From contig NW_008705566.1 in assembly GCF_000186865.1 (NCBI RefSeq), positions 281,945-345,944 on the forward strand: a DNA stretch of 64,000 bases. Reading direction: 5' to 3'. Positions 10,327 through 20,684 of this stretch are shown here, piece by piece. The DNA is from Aureococcus anophagefferens (Eukaryota; Sar; Pelagophyceae; Pelagomonadales; Pelagomonadaceae). How positions within the stretch are numbered: position 1 is the stretch's first letter; each line of letters begins with the position of its first letter. The notes below the pieces were generated by a model. The model worked only from the letters and a program-made list of their open reading frames with translations, was not told the DNA's origin and searched no databases. Both the position numbers and the translations under genes were made by a program.

Positions 10327-11241
10327 CTAAGTACCGTTATGCCGCCACGCCCTAGACCGCCGCCCCACCCAATCGCCGCCGCACCGCACGTCGTCGCCCG
10401 CATCCACAACCGCCACGTCCCGCGAGAAGCGCCGCCCCTGGCCCCGGAAGTAGGCCGGCGGCCGCGCGTGCGGGATCATCGCCGCGACGACCAGCGCGCG
10501 CTCGGACCGCAGCGCGGAGAAGGCGTCCTCGACGTTGGCGCGCCGGTAGGGCAGCGGCAGGGCGCGCCGGAGCTTGCGCAGGCTCAGGAGGTAGAACTGC
10601 GTCGAGAGGTCCCGGAGGTCGACGAAGCCGCGCGGGTCCGGCTCCGGTCCCCTCCTCAGGATCTCGCGGTCCCGCGCGGCGTCCAGCGTGCAGTTGGCCG
10701 TGCCGAGGTGCACGGGCAGGGCCGCGCCGAGGACGTCGGGCCAGCGCTGGACGAGGGCCACGAGGTCGCGCACGGCGTCCCGGGAGCCCCGGCTCCAGAC
10801 GCGCGTGTCGCTGTCGAGGTGGAGGAGGTAGGGCGTCGTGCACACATCGATCTCGAAGAGGTAGACCAAGAACCCGCGGCCGCGCCGGTTGCGCGCGGGG
10901 CCCGAGGTCCGGCCGAAGAGGCGCGCGAAGACGGACGCGTTGCCCTTCGTGTAGGCCGCGGAGTAGTCGACCCGCGCGACGTCCGTGAGCGCGCCGTCCG
11001 CGACGAGCGCATCGAGGGCGGCGCCGTGGGCGCGCACCGCCGCGGCGTCCGCGGGCCGCGCCGGGTCCGCGTCGACGACGGCGCGGCGCACGCGCACGAG
11101 GCTCGAGTTTAACGATGCGACCATGGACCGCGCGGCGCGGCCGATGTCCTCGCCCGCCGTCGTCGTCATGGACAGCGTCACGGCGCCGTCCCGCGGCCGC
11201 GCGGAGGCGCAGGCGGCCAGGAGCATCATCAGGCACCGCAT
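10327..11241 (-). CDS. secreted glycosyltransferase-like protein
   Basis: 304 residues. MRCLMMLLAACASA is a signal peptide or type-II anchor. LVYLFEIDVCTTPYLLHLDSD contains a DSD at about residue 143, with hydrophobic strands before it, as in the metal-binding DxD motif of GT-A glycosyltransferases. VEDAFSALRSE later in the chain resembles the acidic catalytic segment of such enzymes. Likely Golgi/secretory. Donor and acceptor cannot be deduced, and the assignment is by motif only. The start codon lies 138 bp from that of the divergent J-protein gene. Confidence 0.55.
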   Translation of the reverse strand: MRCLMMLLAACASARPRDGAVTLSMTTTAGEDIGRAARSMVASLNSSLVRVRRAVVDADPARPADAAAVRAHGAALDALVADGALTDVARVDYSAAYTKGNASVFARLFGRTSGPARNRRGRGFLVYLFEIDVCTTPYLLHLDSDTRVWSRGSRDAVRDLVALVQRWPDVLGAALPVHLGTANCTLDAARDREILRRGPEPDPRGFVDLRDLSTQFYLLSLRKLRRALPLPYRRANVEDAFSALRSERALVVAAMIPHARPPAYFRGQGRRFSRDVAVVDAGDDVRCGGDWVGRRSRAWRHNGT

Positions 11242-11379
11242 CGGGCTGCCATCTCATCGAGGCACCATCGCGTCGATGCCTTCGCGTTGAGGTTCGCCGG
11301 CGAGCAATAGAGCTCGACATAGAGTGCTGCGCGCGCGCTCTCGCGACCGACACACACCCTCTTGCGACCGACAGACACC

Positions 11380-12366
11380 ATGGGCGAGGAGTCGAGCCTG
11401 TTCTCGTTCTTCTTCTACGTGCTCTTCGTCTACCCGGCGTGCAACTGGATCCTCAAGCCCGGGCGCTTCTCGCGGTCCAAGGGCCTCACCTATGCCATCG
11501 GCCTCCTCGTGGCCATCTCCGCCGTGAAGACGGGCCTCGAGCTCCAGGAGCGGGGGCCCAACTTCTACCAGATGCTGGACGTCACGCGCGGCTCGTCGGC
11601 CGTCGACATCAAGCGCGCGTACAAGCGCATGAGCCTCGAGCTCCACCCCGACAAGAACCCGAGCCCGACGGCGATCGACGACTTCGCGGCGCTCAAGAAC
11701 GGCTACGACGTGCTCATGGACATGGAGACGCGCGAGATCTACAACCGCTTCGGCGAGGACAAGGTCAAGTCCAAGCTCGTCATCGACGAGTACCGCGTGC
11801 TCCTCGAGGTCGCGATCTTCTACGTCGCGTGGGGCATCATGACGTACATGCTCACGCTGGGCAAGCAGTCGAGCAACGCGCGCCAGTGGGCCTTCACGGG
11901 CATGATCGCCATGCTCGTCGTCGAGGTCATGCTCCTGCTCAAGGAGTTGACGCTGCCGGACTGGTTCCTGCCGCAGACGACGGAGCACGAGCTCGTCATG
12001 CTCGGCCACAACCTCTTCCCCGCGTACCTCAACGGCTGCCGCTGCATCGGCGCCTACCTCTTCGTCGATTTGGACGAGCACGCGCGGCGGCTCCTCCTCG
12101 CGCTCCACGAGCAGAACAAGGAGGTGCTCCGCGCGCTCAACGACCTCCAGCAGACCATCGCGGCGAACGGCGGCGTCGGCGGCGCGGCCGCGCCGCCGAC
12201 GGTGAACCAGACGCTCCAGAACCTCGAGGCGAGCCTCCGCGGCGGCGCCGTGCCCGCGCACCCGGCCGCGAACATCATGAAGCCCGACGCGGGCAAGTCC
12301 AACACGAACCTCTACCTCATGATCGCCGGCTACGTCGTCCTCTACTACGTCTTCTCCGGCGGCTGA
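11380..12366 (+). CDS. membrane-anchored J-domain protein (DnaJ-like)
   Basis: 328 residues. A hydrophobic N-terminal helix (SLFSFFFYVLFVYPACNWI) precedes a J domain at about residues 60-125 with the HPD motif (ELHPDKNPSP), which stimulates Hsp70 ATPase. Two further TM helices (VAIFYVAWGIMTYML and TGMIAMLVVEVMLLL) follow, then a coiled-coil-like segment, and the chain ends in a hydrophobic tail (LYLMIAGYVVLYYVF). The layout fits ER-membrane J proteins, though closer orthology is not claimed. ATG 11380 is the first in frame. It follows two copies of TTGCGACCGACA(G/C)ACAC. Confidence 0.85.
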   Translation: MGEESSLFSFFFYVLFVYPACNWILKPGRFSRSKGLTYAIGLLVAISAVKTGLELQERGPNFYQMLDVTRGSSAVDIKRAYKRMSLELHPDKNPSPTAIDDFAALKNGYDVLMDMETREIYNRFGEDKVKSKLVIDEYRVLLEVAIFYVAWGIMTYMLTLGKQSSNARQWAFTGMIAMLVVEVMLLLKELTLPDWFLPQTTEHELVMLGHNLFPAYLNGCRCIGAYLFVDLDEHARRLLLALHEQNKEVLRALNDLQQTIAANGGVGGAAAPPTVNQTLQNLEASLRGGAVPAHPAANIMKPDAGKSNTNLYLMIAGYVVLYYVFSGG

Positions 12367-12570
12367 GGCCCGCCGGCGGCGGGCGCGCGGAGCGCCGAAG
12401 CTAAGGCGGACGACCCCGGCGCGCGGACGGGGTCGCGCGGCGCGGAGGCGAGGCTGAGGCGTACGCGGCGCGGCGCGAGGCGTCGAGGCGCGCAACCCCG
12501 GCGGTCTCTCATCTGGCGACGAGGCTCCGCCCCCGCGCGCCACCCGACGAAGGAAACGCGGCGCGCAGCG

Positions 12571-12954
12571 ATGGCGTCCATCCCCTCCGGGAGCGACCCC
12601 TTGTCTTTGCTGCCGCCGCTCGCGGACGTCCTCGCCTCCTCCCGCGACGCCGAACCCTCGGAGGAGTCGAATTCGACCCTGGAGACGCTCGACAGCGCTT
12701 ACGACGAGGAGGCCCTGGAGAAGCTCATGGGGCGCTACGAGCAGCTCAGCGCCCGCTTCTACGCGTGCTCGGAGCGCGCCGACGGGCGTCGAGACAGCGC
12801 CGACGGCGACGACGCGGGCCGCGACCGCGTCGGGAGCGACGACGCGGCGCCGACGCCCTCGGCGAAGCCGCGGCCCAGCAAGCGCCAGCGCCGCGGCGGG
12901 CGGCGCTCCAGCAACAAGGACGCGGGATTCGAAGGGCGCCTCCCCAGTCCCTAG
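12571..12954 (+). CDS. small hypothetical protein
   Basis: 127 residues, not recognised. The N-terminal half is acidic and Ser-rich with one helix (YDEEALEKLMGRYEQLSARF). The C-terminal half is basic (KRQRRGGRR), like a bipartite nuclear signal. It sits in its own intergenic space on the same strand as its neighbours and has a plausible ATG, so it is kept as a probable gene. Confidence 0.5.
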   Translation: MASIPSGSDPLSLLPPLADVLASSRDAEPSEESNSTLETLDSAYDEEALEKLMGRYEQLSARFYACSERADGRRDSADGDDAGRDRVGSDDAAPTPSAKPRPSKRQRRGGRRSSNKDAGFEGRLPSP

Positions 12955-13040
12955 CGCCGCGCACTCCGCGCGCGCGGCGTCCCCCCGCGCGCCGGCGCTC
13001 TCTAATTTTGTGCACACACAAAAAGAATAGCCTCCGAGCT

Positions 13041-14173
13041 ATGCGCACAAAACGGCGCCCGCGGTCGTCGACGAGCGGAGCGCCTCGAGCGCCCTCCTGC
13101 GTCGCCTCGCGCCGACTGTGTCGCGCGGCGCGCGCGAGCCGGGCGCGTGTGGCAGAAGAGATGACGATGATGCTCCACAAAACCGTGCGCAGAGCGCTGT
13201 CCAGCGACGCGCGCGTCCTGCGCGACGTCGCGCTGCGCCGCAGCGCCGCGCGGCGCTTCGACGCGTCGCGGACCGTGCCCGACGCGGTCCTGGCCGACGT
13301 GCTCGCCGTGGCCCAGGTGCGCCGGTGCCTTCCTTCGCGGCCGCCGCGTCAGCGCCGCGACCCCGCGCAGCGCGCGCCGTCGAGCTTCAACCTGCAGCCG
13401 TGGACCTGCGTCGTCGTGCGCTCCCTGGAGCAGCGCGAGCTCATGGGCCGCGCGTCCGCCCGCGCGGGCGACGCCGTCGGCCGCCCGCGGCGCGACCCGC
13501 GCGGCGCAGGCGCGATGCTCTCGGAGTCGAACAAGCGGCGCGTCCTCGAGGCGCCGGTGACGGCCGTCTTCTGCGCGGACCTCGGCGCGCCAGCCCGCGC
13601 GCACGCGTCGCGCGCCGCGCGGCGACCCGCGTACCCCCGGCGCGCAGAGCCGGCGCGGTCGATCCCGCGCCTCGCCGAGGAGGAGCGCGCCGCGGGCCGC
13701 GACGGCGCCCGCATCGAGGACCTGACGTTGGCCGTGGGCTACTACGCGACGTCGGGCGAGGTCGCGTCGGCCGTCAAGGGTCTCGCCGCGCGCGCGCTGT
13801 CGCCGCTCCGGCCCGTGCCGCAGCCGGTCCGCGCGGAGGCCTGGGCGCTCAAGGGCTGCATGATGGCCGCGCAGAGCTACATGCTCGCCGCCACGGCCCA
13901 CGGCCTCGCGACGTCGCCCATGGAGGGCTTCGTGCGGCGCCCGCGCCCGCCGCGGGGGACGCGCGATCGACGGCGGACGCCCCCCCCCCGCAGGACGCGG
14001 AGCGCCTCCGCGCGTACCTCGACGTGCCGGACCGCTACTCGCTCCCGCTCGTCGTCTCGACGGGCTACGCGCCCGCCGACGCCGCACCCGGCGCGCCCTC
14101 GCCGCGCCTCCCGCCGGCGGACGTTTTCTTCGGCGACCGGTTCGGCGCCGCGCTGGGCCTGCCCGCGGAGTAA
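13041..14173 (+). CDS. nitroreductase-family flavoprotein, three introns
   Basis: Four exons: 13041-13316, 13371-13584, 13648-13931, 13994-14173 (317 residues). Family marks are DVALRRSAARRFD, RAPSSFNLQPW (FMN site), EAPVTAVFCADLEPARSIPRL, MMAAQSYMLAA and GLATSPMEGFD. These FMN enzymes reduce nitro/quinone or related substrates with NAD(P)H. Intron 2 needs a GC donor (13585) to restore ADLEPARSIPRL; introns 1 and 3 are GT-AG. The start could be 13161 (MTMMLHKTV). The upstream 40 residues opened by ATG 13041 are Arg/Ser/Ala-rich with few acids, like an organelle presequence, so the longer form is given. Confidence 0.82.
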
Positions 14174-14222
14174 GCTCGGGCCGGATACTTTATAAAGGGT
14201 GCGCGCGCGGGCTGGCGGCCGC

Positions 14223-15905
14223 CTACTTCTTCTTGGCCGCGGACTTGGTGGCCTTGCCCTCCTTCTCGGACTTGGTCACCGTCTTGATGACGCCGACGGC
14301 GACCGTCTGGCGCATGTCGCGGACGGCGAAGCGGCCGAGCGGCGGGTACTCCGCGAACGACTCGACGCAGAGGGGCTTCGTGGGCGCGAGGGTGGCCATG
14401 CACGCGTCGCCGGACTTGACGAACTTGGGGTTCTCCTCGAGCACCTTGCCGGAGCGGCGGTCCATCTTCTGGTTGAGCTCCTGGAACTTGCACGCGACGT
14501 GGGCCGTGTGGCAGTCGAGCACGGGCGAGTAGCCCGCCGAGATCTGGCCGGGGTGGTTCATGATGATGACCTGGGCGAAGAAGGTGTCCGCGCCCTTGGG
14601 CGGGTCCTGCTTGGAGTCGCCGCACACGAAGCCGCGGCGGAGGTCCTTGACGGAGACGTTCTTCACGTTGAAGCCCACGTTGTCGCCGGGCACGGCCTCG
14701 GGGAGCGACTCGTGGTGCATCTCGACGGACTTGACCTCCGTGGAGAGCTGGGCCGGCGCGAACGTGACGACCATGCCGGGCTTGAGCACGCCCGTCTCGA
14801 CGCGGCCGACAGGCACGGTGCCGATGCCGCCGATCTTGTAGACGTCCTGGAGCGGGAGGCGGAGGGGCTTCTCCGTCGGGCGCTTCGGGGGGTTGCAGTT
14901 GTCGAGGGCCTCGAGGAGGTAGGGGCCCTTGTACCAGCCCATGTTCGTCGACTTGTCGATCATGTTGTCGCCCGCCCAGCCGGAGATGGGGATGAAGGGG
15001 ATCTTCATGGGCTTGTAGCCGACCTTCTTGAGGTAGCCGGACACCTCCTGCTTGATCTCCTTGTAGCGGGCCTCGCCGTACTTGACGGACACGTCGTCCA
15101 TCTTGTTGCACGCGACGATCATCTGCTTGACGCCGAGCGTGAACGCGAGGAGCGCGTGCTCGCGCGTCTGGCCGTCCTTGGAGATGCCGGCCTCGAAGCC
15201 GCCCACGGACGAGTCGATCACGAGGATCGCGACGTCCGCCTGGGACGTGCCCGTGATCATGTTCTTGATGAAGTCGCGGTGGCCGGGCGCGTCGATGACC
15301 GTGAAGTAGAACTTGGGCGACTCGAACTTCCAGAGGGCGATGTCGATCGTGATGCCGCGCTCGCGCTCGGCCTTGAGGTTGTCGAGCACCCACGCGTACT
15401 TGAAGGACGCCTTGCCGAGCTCGGCCGCCTCCTTCTCGAACTTCTCGATGGTACGCTTGTCGATGCCGCCGCACTTGTAGATCAAGTGGCCGGTGGTCGT
15501 CGACTTGCCGGCATCGACGTGGCCGATGACGACGAGGTTGATGTGAGTCTTCTCCTTAACCTATGAGCGGGGGGGGCGGTCGGCGACGGCGCGTTCCGGC
15601 GGGTTTCTGGCGAGGGGAGGATGCTCCGGACGACCAAGCGCGGGGCTCCGGACGACCGCGCCCGCGCTCGGTCGTCCGCCGCCGCGGCAGGATGGCCCGG
15701 GGCACCGGGCGATGCCGGAAGCGGCGCCCGGCGCGTCCGGGGGGCTTCTGGGGGCGGAAGGGGGTCCGTCGCCGAATCGCGGCGCCCGACGCCCGCGTTT
15801 CCGCGCAAAGACGCACGGCGCGTGGCGTGGGTGTCCGGCGGTCCCGCAGCGGTGGCGTGGGTCGCGGAGCGGCGACGGAGCGGACCGGGCGCGCGGACGC
15901 ACCAT
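14223..15905 (-). CDS. EF1A: translation elongation factor 1-alpha, copy A
   Basis: 446 residues from exon 2 (14223-15560) plus a first exon whose coding part is only the ATG (15903-15905). GTPase that brings aminoacyl-tRNA to the ribosome. Motifs are [30 protein letters not shown] and a Lys-rich tail. The junction ATG|GTGCGTCC...CTCATAG|GTTAAGGAG gives M-V-K-E-K-T-H-I-N. The same arrangement in copy B supports it. The 342 bp intron is GC-rich with CGGACGACC-type repeats shared with copy B and may hold expression signals. The protein is identical to copy B; only about three bases differ in 1338. Confidence 0.95.
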
Positions 15906-16125
15906 CTTGACTAGCGATTGGGTTGGCTTTTGGCTGGCTTTGCAGCGATTGACTGTCGCCCAGCGAGGGCCGGCGAGCCGGATCACCGATGCGCCGCGCC
16001 GCCGCGCGCGGCACGCAGCGCTCGGCCCGCGGCGCGATGCCGCGCGGCCGAGACCAGGTCGGGAAGGCGGACAGGCCGCGCCCCCGGGCACACCCCGCGG
16101 CGCAGACCCAGAGAGTGCCCACGTT

Positions 16126-17259
16126 TTAAGTTAAGCCGACATCGTCCGCGAGCTTCGGCGCCTCGCCGGTCTCCTGCGACTGCGATCCCCAAAGCGCGCG
16201 CGCCCGGACGGCGACCTCGTAGCAGATGTAGAGGCCGGAGGCGAGGATCGTGACGTTGATCACGATCGCGGCGACCGCGTCCGTGCGGACGGAGTCCGTC
16301 TCAAAGACCTGGATGATGAACGCCGCCGTCAGCTCGCTGAACGTCCGCAGGGTGTCGGCGACCACGTGCGCCAGCGACGCGCCGACGTTGATGTTCGCGC
16401 AGCAGCCGCCGCGCTCGCTCGCGCCCTCGCGCGCGTCCGCGTCGTCGCCGTCGCCGTCGGGCGCCTCGGAGCCCGCGTCGGAGGGCTCGGCGGCGTCGCT
16501 GTCGACCATTTCGTAGTCGCCCTGCCCGGCCATGAGCCCTTCGCCGCCCTCCGCGCCGCCGCGCCGACTCCTCCGCGCCGACTCCTCGGAGCCGGCCGCG
16601 TCCGGGGGAGACAGCGGGTTGCAGCAGGCGGGCGCCGCCGCGGCCGGGTCGTCGCGCCGGCGCGAGAGGAAGAGCACGAGCTGCACGCCGTTGACGACGA
16701 AGTTGACGCCGGCGAAGCCGAAGATCACCACGGAGTTGACCTCCTCCTCCTCGGCCTCGCCGCCCGCGTGCCGCCGCGCCGACTCGCGGATGATCGCGCA
16801 CGAGCCGGCGATGAGCGACAGCCCGCTGAGCGACGCCACGACCAGCTCGGCGACGAGGAACCGCGGCGAGAGCTGCCCGGCGCCGAGCTCCTTCCGGCGC
16901 TCGATGCAGTAGGCGAACGAGTAGGTCACCGTGTCCGCGGCCATGTCGATGCTGTCGCCCAGGAGGGCCAGGGAATGCGACAGCTGCGACGCGATGCCCT
17001 GCGACACGCAGAAGATGCCATTGAGCACCGCGGTGACGAGCAACACCTTCGAACCGCTCAGCGACGGCACCACGGGCATGCTGCGCTGCGAGCCTAGGCT
17101 GCCACGCGCGCTGCACGGAGGCCGGCCATGCTCTGCCACAAGGGTTGAAAATCGGCTCGCCGACGCCTCGACGCGCGCGACGACGTCGGCGCGGGGCGCG
17201 CCGCGGCACACCGCGACAAGAAAAGCCACCCCCAGCCCCCGGGAGCGTCGGAGTAGCAT
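16126..17259 (-). CDS. cation-efflux (CDF/ZnT-like) transporter
   Basis: 377 residues. After an N-terminal leader, helices carry SLALLGDSIDMAADTVTYSFAY and later NINVGASLAHVVADTLRTFSE. These are the two CDF metal-site segments (TM2 and TM5); the second keeps the H-x3-D pair, while the first has D-x3-D. A long acidic/Ser loop (about residues 205-285) lies between, where ZnT proteins carry a His-rich loop, but here His is scarce. Probably a divalent-metal transporter of an internal membrane. It sits between the two EF-1alpha copies on the same strand. Confidence 0.75.
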   Translation of the reverse strand: MLLRRSRGLGVAFLVAVCRGAPRADVVARVEASASRFSTLVAEHGRPPCSARGSLGSQRSMPVVPSLSGSKVLLVTAVLNGIFCVSQGIASQLSHSLALLGDSIDMAADTVTYSFAYCIERRKELGAGQLSPRFLVAELVVASLSGLSLIAGSCAIIRESARRHAGGEAEEEEVNSVVIFGFAGVNFVVNGVQLVLFLSRRRDDPAAAAPACCNPLSPPDAAGSEESARRSRRGGAEGGEGLMAGQGDYEMVDSDAAEPSDAGSEAPDGDGDDADAREGASERGGCCANINVGASLAHVVADTLRTFSELTAAFIIQVFETDSVRTDAVAAIVINVTILASGLYICYEVAVRARALWGSQSQETGEAPKLADDVGLT

Positions 17260-17556
17260 CACTCACTTTCCTATACGGAAGGGCGGTGGGTAGGAAATCG
17301 CGCGCGCACCCCACGTCGAGTTGCGTCTTCTGTGGTGTGGTGCGACCCCTCGGGGTGGTGCATGTGGCGGGCGTCGAGAGCACGGGTCGGGCAGGACCGG
17401 CGCGGAGACGAGGCCGTCGACGTCGCGGACGGCGGGGCGCGCGATGCGCGCGCGTCGCCGGGAACCGCGTCGCCGGGGGCCGCGTCTGCCGTCCGGGCCG
17501 TCGGACCGGTGCTTCGCGTGGGCGACAGGTGTGCCGAACAGGGTCGCGGCAAACCC

Positions 17557-19241
17557 TCACTTCTTCTTGGCCGCGGACTTGGTGGCCTTGCCCTCCTTCT
17601 CGGACTTGGTCACCGTCTTGATGACGCCGACGGCGACCGTCTGGCGCATGTCGCGGACGGCGAAGCGGCCGAGCGGCGGGTACTCCGCGAACGACTCGAC
17701 GCAGAGGGGCTTCGTGGGCGCGAGGGTGGCCATGCACGCGTCGCCGGACTTGACGAACTTGGGGTTCTCCTCGAGCACCTTGCCGGAGCGGCGGTCCATC
17801 TTCTGGTTGAGCTCCTGGAACTTGCACGCGACGTGGGCCGTGTGGCAGTCGAGCACGGGCGAGTAGCCCGCCGAGATCTGGCCGGGGTGGTTCATGATGA
17901 TGACCTGGGCGAAGAAGGTGTCCGCGCCCTTGGGCGGGTCCTGCTTGGAGTCGCCGCACACGAAGCCGCGGCGGAGGTCCTTGACGGAGACGTTCTTCAC
18001 GTTGAAGCCCACGTTGTCGCCGGGCACGGCCTCGGGGAGCGACTCGTGGTGCATCTCGACGGACTTGACCTCCGTGGAGAGCTGGGCCGGCGCGAACGTG
18101 ACGACCATGCCGGGCTTGAGCACGCCCGTCTCGACGCGGCCGACGGGCACGGTGCCGATGCCGCCGATCTTGTAGACGTCCTGGAGCGGGAGGCGGAGGG
18201 GCTTCTCCGTCGGGCGCTTCGGGGGGTTGCAGTTGTCGAGGGCCTCGAGGAGGTAGGGGCCCTTGTACCAGCCCATGTTCGTCGACTTGTCGATCATGTT
18301 GTCGCCCGCCCAGCCGGAGATGGGGATGAAGGGGATCTTCATGGGCTTGTAGCCGACCTTCTTGAGGTAGCCGGACACCTCCTGCTTGATCTCCTTGTAG
18401 CGGGCCTCGCCGTACTTGACGGACACGTCGTCCATCTTGTTGCACGCGACGATCATCTGCTTGACGCCGAGCGTGAACGCGAGGAGCGCGTGCTCGCGCG
18501 TCTGGCCGTCCTTGGAGATACCGGCCTCGAAGCCGCCCACGGACGAGTCGATCACGAGGATCGCGACGTCCGCCTGGGACGTGCCCGTGATCATGTTCTT
18601 GATGAAGTCGCGGTGGCCGGGCGCGTCGATGACCGTGAAGTAGAACTTGGGCGACTCGAACTTCCAGAGGGCGATGTCGATCGTGATGCCGCGCTCGCGC
18701 TCGGCCTTGAGGTTGTCGAGCACCCACGCGTACTTGAAGGACGCCTTGCCGAGCTCGGCCGCCTCTTTCTCGAACTTCTCGATGGTACGCTTGTCGATGC
18801 CGCCGCACTTGTAGATCAAGTGGCCGGTGGTCGTCGACTTGCCGGCATCGACGTGGCCGATGACGACGAGGTTGATGTGAGTCTTCTCCTTAACCTATGA
18901 GCGGGGGGGCGGTCGGCGACGGCGCGTTCCGGGGGATTTCTGGCGAGGGGAGGATCGCCGACGCCACCGACCGCGGCTCCGGACGACCAAGCGCGGGGCT
19001 CCGGATGACCGCGCCCGCGCTCGGTCGTCCGCCGCCGCGGCAGGACGGCCCGGGGCACCGGGCGATGCCCCGAGCCGGGCGGTCGGCGATGGCAACGGGG
19101 GTTTCCGGCGAGGGGCGGATCGCCGACGCCGCCGACCGCGGCGCGGACGCGCGGCGCGTGGCGCAAGCGTCCGGAGCCGCGGCAGGATGGCGCGCGGGGC
19201 TGGGACGGCGGTGGGAGGGCCCCGGCGGAGCATCGCACCAT
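17557..19241 (-). CDS. EF1A: translation elongation factor 1-alpha, copy B
   Basis: Exon 2 is 17557-18894; exon 1 coding part is the ATG at 19239-19241, followed at once by the donor GTGCG. It encodes the same 446 residues as copy A. Visible coding differences are single synonymous changes, for example near 15191/18525 and 14811/18145. The 344 bp intron resembles that of copy A in blocks (CGGACGACC, GCCGCCGCGGCAGGA) but has diverged and rearranged more. Downstream flanks are unrelated, so the shared unit runs from the stop codon into the first intron. Confidence 0.95.
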
Positions 19242-19635
19242 GGTTTACGGTGGGTGGCGGTGCTGCTGTCGGCGATGCTCAAGAGCTGCTCGAGGAGATT
19301 TCCAAGATCAAGGCCAGCCGCCGTTGGGCCGCTGGCGCGCGCGTTGCCGCACGGCGTCCGGCTCCGGATTCTTACTCGGCGCGCGCGGCTATGACGTTGC
19401 GAGCGCCTCTAACAGCCGGTCAGCACGAAGCGCGCAGCCCGCTCCTGCCGCGCGCGGCGCGCGCCGCGTCGAACTTCGCCGCGACTTGTACGAATGTCGC
19501 CCAGCGCGAAGGCTACTCGACGAGCGCTGCCGTCACCGGTCGCGACGGCGCTCGCACCGTGCGTAGGAGGCGTCGTAGGTCGGGCCAGGGACGCGTCCTG
19601 CTCGTTGCAGTTTGGGTGCAGTCCAACGAGTAACG
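19242..19635. other. intergenic between EF-1alpha copy B and SLX1
   Basis: 394 bp. Divergent promoter space for the leftward EF-1alpha and rightward SLX1 genes. Shadow reading frames cross it but lack family signal. No repeat or RNA is recognised. Confidence 0.45.
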
Positions 19636-20670
19636 ATGGCGCGCTCGACCGAGGTTCTCGCAATGGAAACCACCGCTGAGCAGCGGTCCTTCGTCGGGTG
19701 CTACCTGCTGCGGTCGCTGGACCCGGCGCACCCGCGGTCGACCTACGTCGGGTTCACGGTGAACCCGCTGCGGCGCGTGCGGCAGCACAACGGCGAGATC
19801 CAGGGCGGCGCGCGGCGGACGAAGAAGAAGCGGCCCTGGGCCTTCGTCGCGCTCGTCGACGGGTTCGCGAGCCAGGTCGAGGCGCTCCAGTTCGAGTGGG
19901 CGTGGCAGCACCCGGGCCGGAGCCTCGCGGTGCGCGAGGCGAACGGCGGGCGGCGCCGCGCGCGGACGGGCTGGAAGGCGCACCTCGAGTGCGCGGAGAC
20001 GATGCTGGGCATCGACAAGTGGTCGCACCTCGTGCTCCGCGTCGTCGACGCCGACGCGACGCCGCCGCCGCGGACGGCCTTCTTCGCGTCCGCGCGCGTG
20101 TCGCGGGGCCCCGTCGACGCCTGGCCGCCCGCGGTCGCCGCGGCGCGCGCCGCGACGGCGGCCGCGCGGCCCGCGGCGGACCGGGGCGACCGGCCCTGCG
20201 CGGTCTGCGGCGCGCCCGCGGCGGACGCGCGGGGCGGCGCCGTGCTCTCCTGCGAGCGCTGCGACGCGCCCGTGCACCTCGTGTGCCTCGCGGCGCACTC
20301 GCTCGCCGGCGACGGCGCGCTCGTGCCGCCGCGGGGCGCGTGCCCCGTCTGCGACCACGAGACCGACTGGACCCTCGTCGTGCGCCAGGCGAAGCGGTCG
20401 CTCCGCGAGGCCGCCGCGCGGCCGCCCGCGCCGCCGCCGCCGCCGGCCGACGACGCGGAGAACCGGCCGGCCGGCGACGACGACGCGGTCCTGGACCTCT
20501 GCGAGCACCGGCCTTTCTTCGACGACGACGCGGCCCTGTTCTCCGACGACGACGCGGCCCCGGACCCCCGCTCGCCGCCGTCGCCGCCGGCCGCCGCTCG
20601 ATCGGACGACGACGACGACGACGCGGTCCTGGACCTGTGCTCGCCGTCGCCGCCGCGGCGCGCGCGATAA
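19636..20670 (+). CDS. SLX1: SLX1-like structure-specific endonuclease subunit
   Basis: 344 residues. The N-terminal GIY-YIG domain (about residues 15-100) shows FVGCYLLRS, STYVGFTVNP, the catalytic-type Arg in RRVRQHNG and Glu in ALQFEWAW. A C-terminal zinc finger (about 185-250) reads CAVC, CERC, HLVC, CPVC, the SLX1 RING/PHD-like finger. With SLX4 it resolves branched DNA and Holliday junctions in the nucleus. The tail repeats an acidic DDDAVLDLC motif three times, which could bind a partner. Start 19636 is the first ATG; 19663 is an alternative. Its stop is 14 bp from the convergent gene's stop. Confidence 0.9.
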   Translation: MARSTEVLAMETTAEQRSFVGCYLLRSLDPAHPRSTYVGFTVNPLRRVRQHNGEIQGGARRTKKKRPWAFVALVDGFASQVEALQFEWAWQHPGRSLAVREANGGRRRARTGWKAHLECAETMLGIDKWSHLVLRVVDADATPPPRTAFFASARVSRGPVDAWPPAVAAARAATAAARPAADRGDRPCAVCGAPAADARGGAVLSCERCDAPVHLVCLAAHSLAGDGALVPPRGACPVCDHETDWTLVVRQAKRSLREAAARPPAPPPPPADDAENRPAGDDDAVLDLCEHRPFFDDDAALFSDDDAAPDPRSPPSPPAAARSDDDDDDAVLDLCSPSPPRRAR

Positions 20671-20684
20671 TACGAGAACAACAG

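Noticed and set aside
13476..13509. A possible 34 nt GT-AG intron in the nitroreductase
   Set aside because: Removing it breaks the frame that leads to the conserved EAPVTAVFCADL segment.
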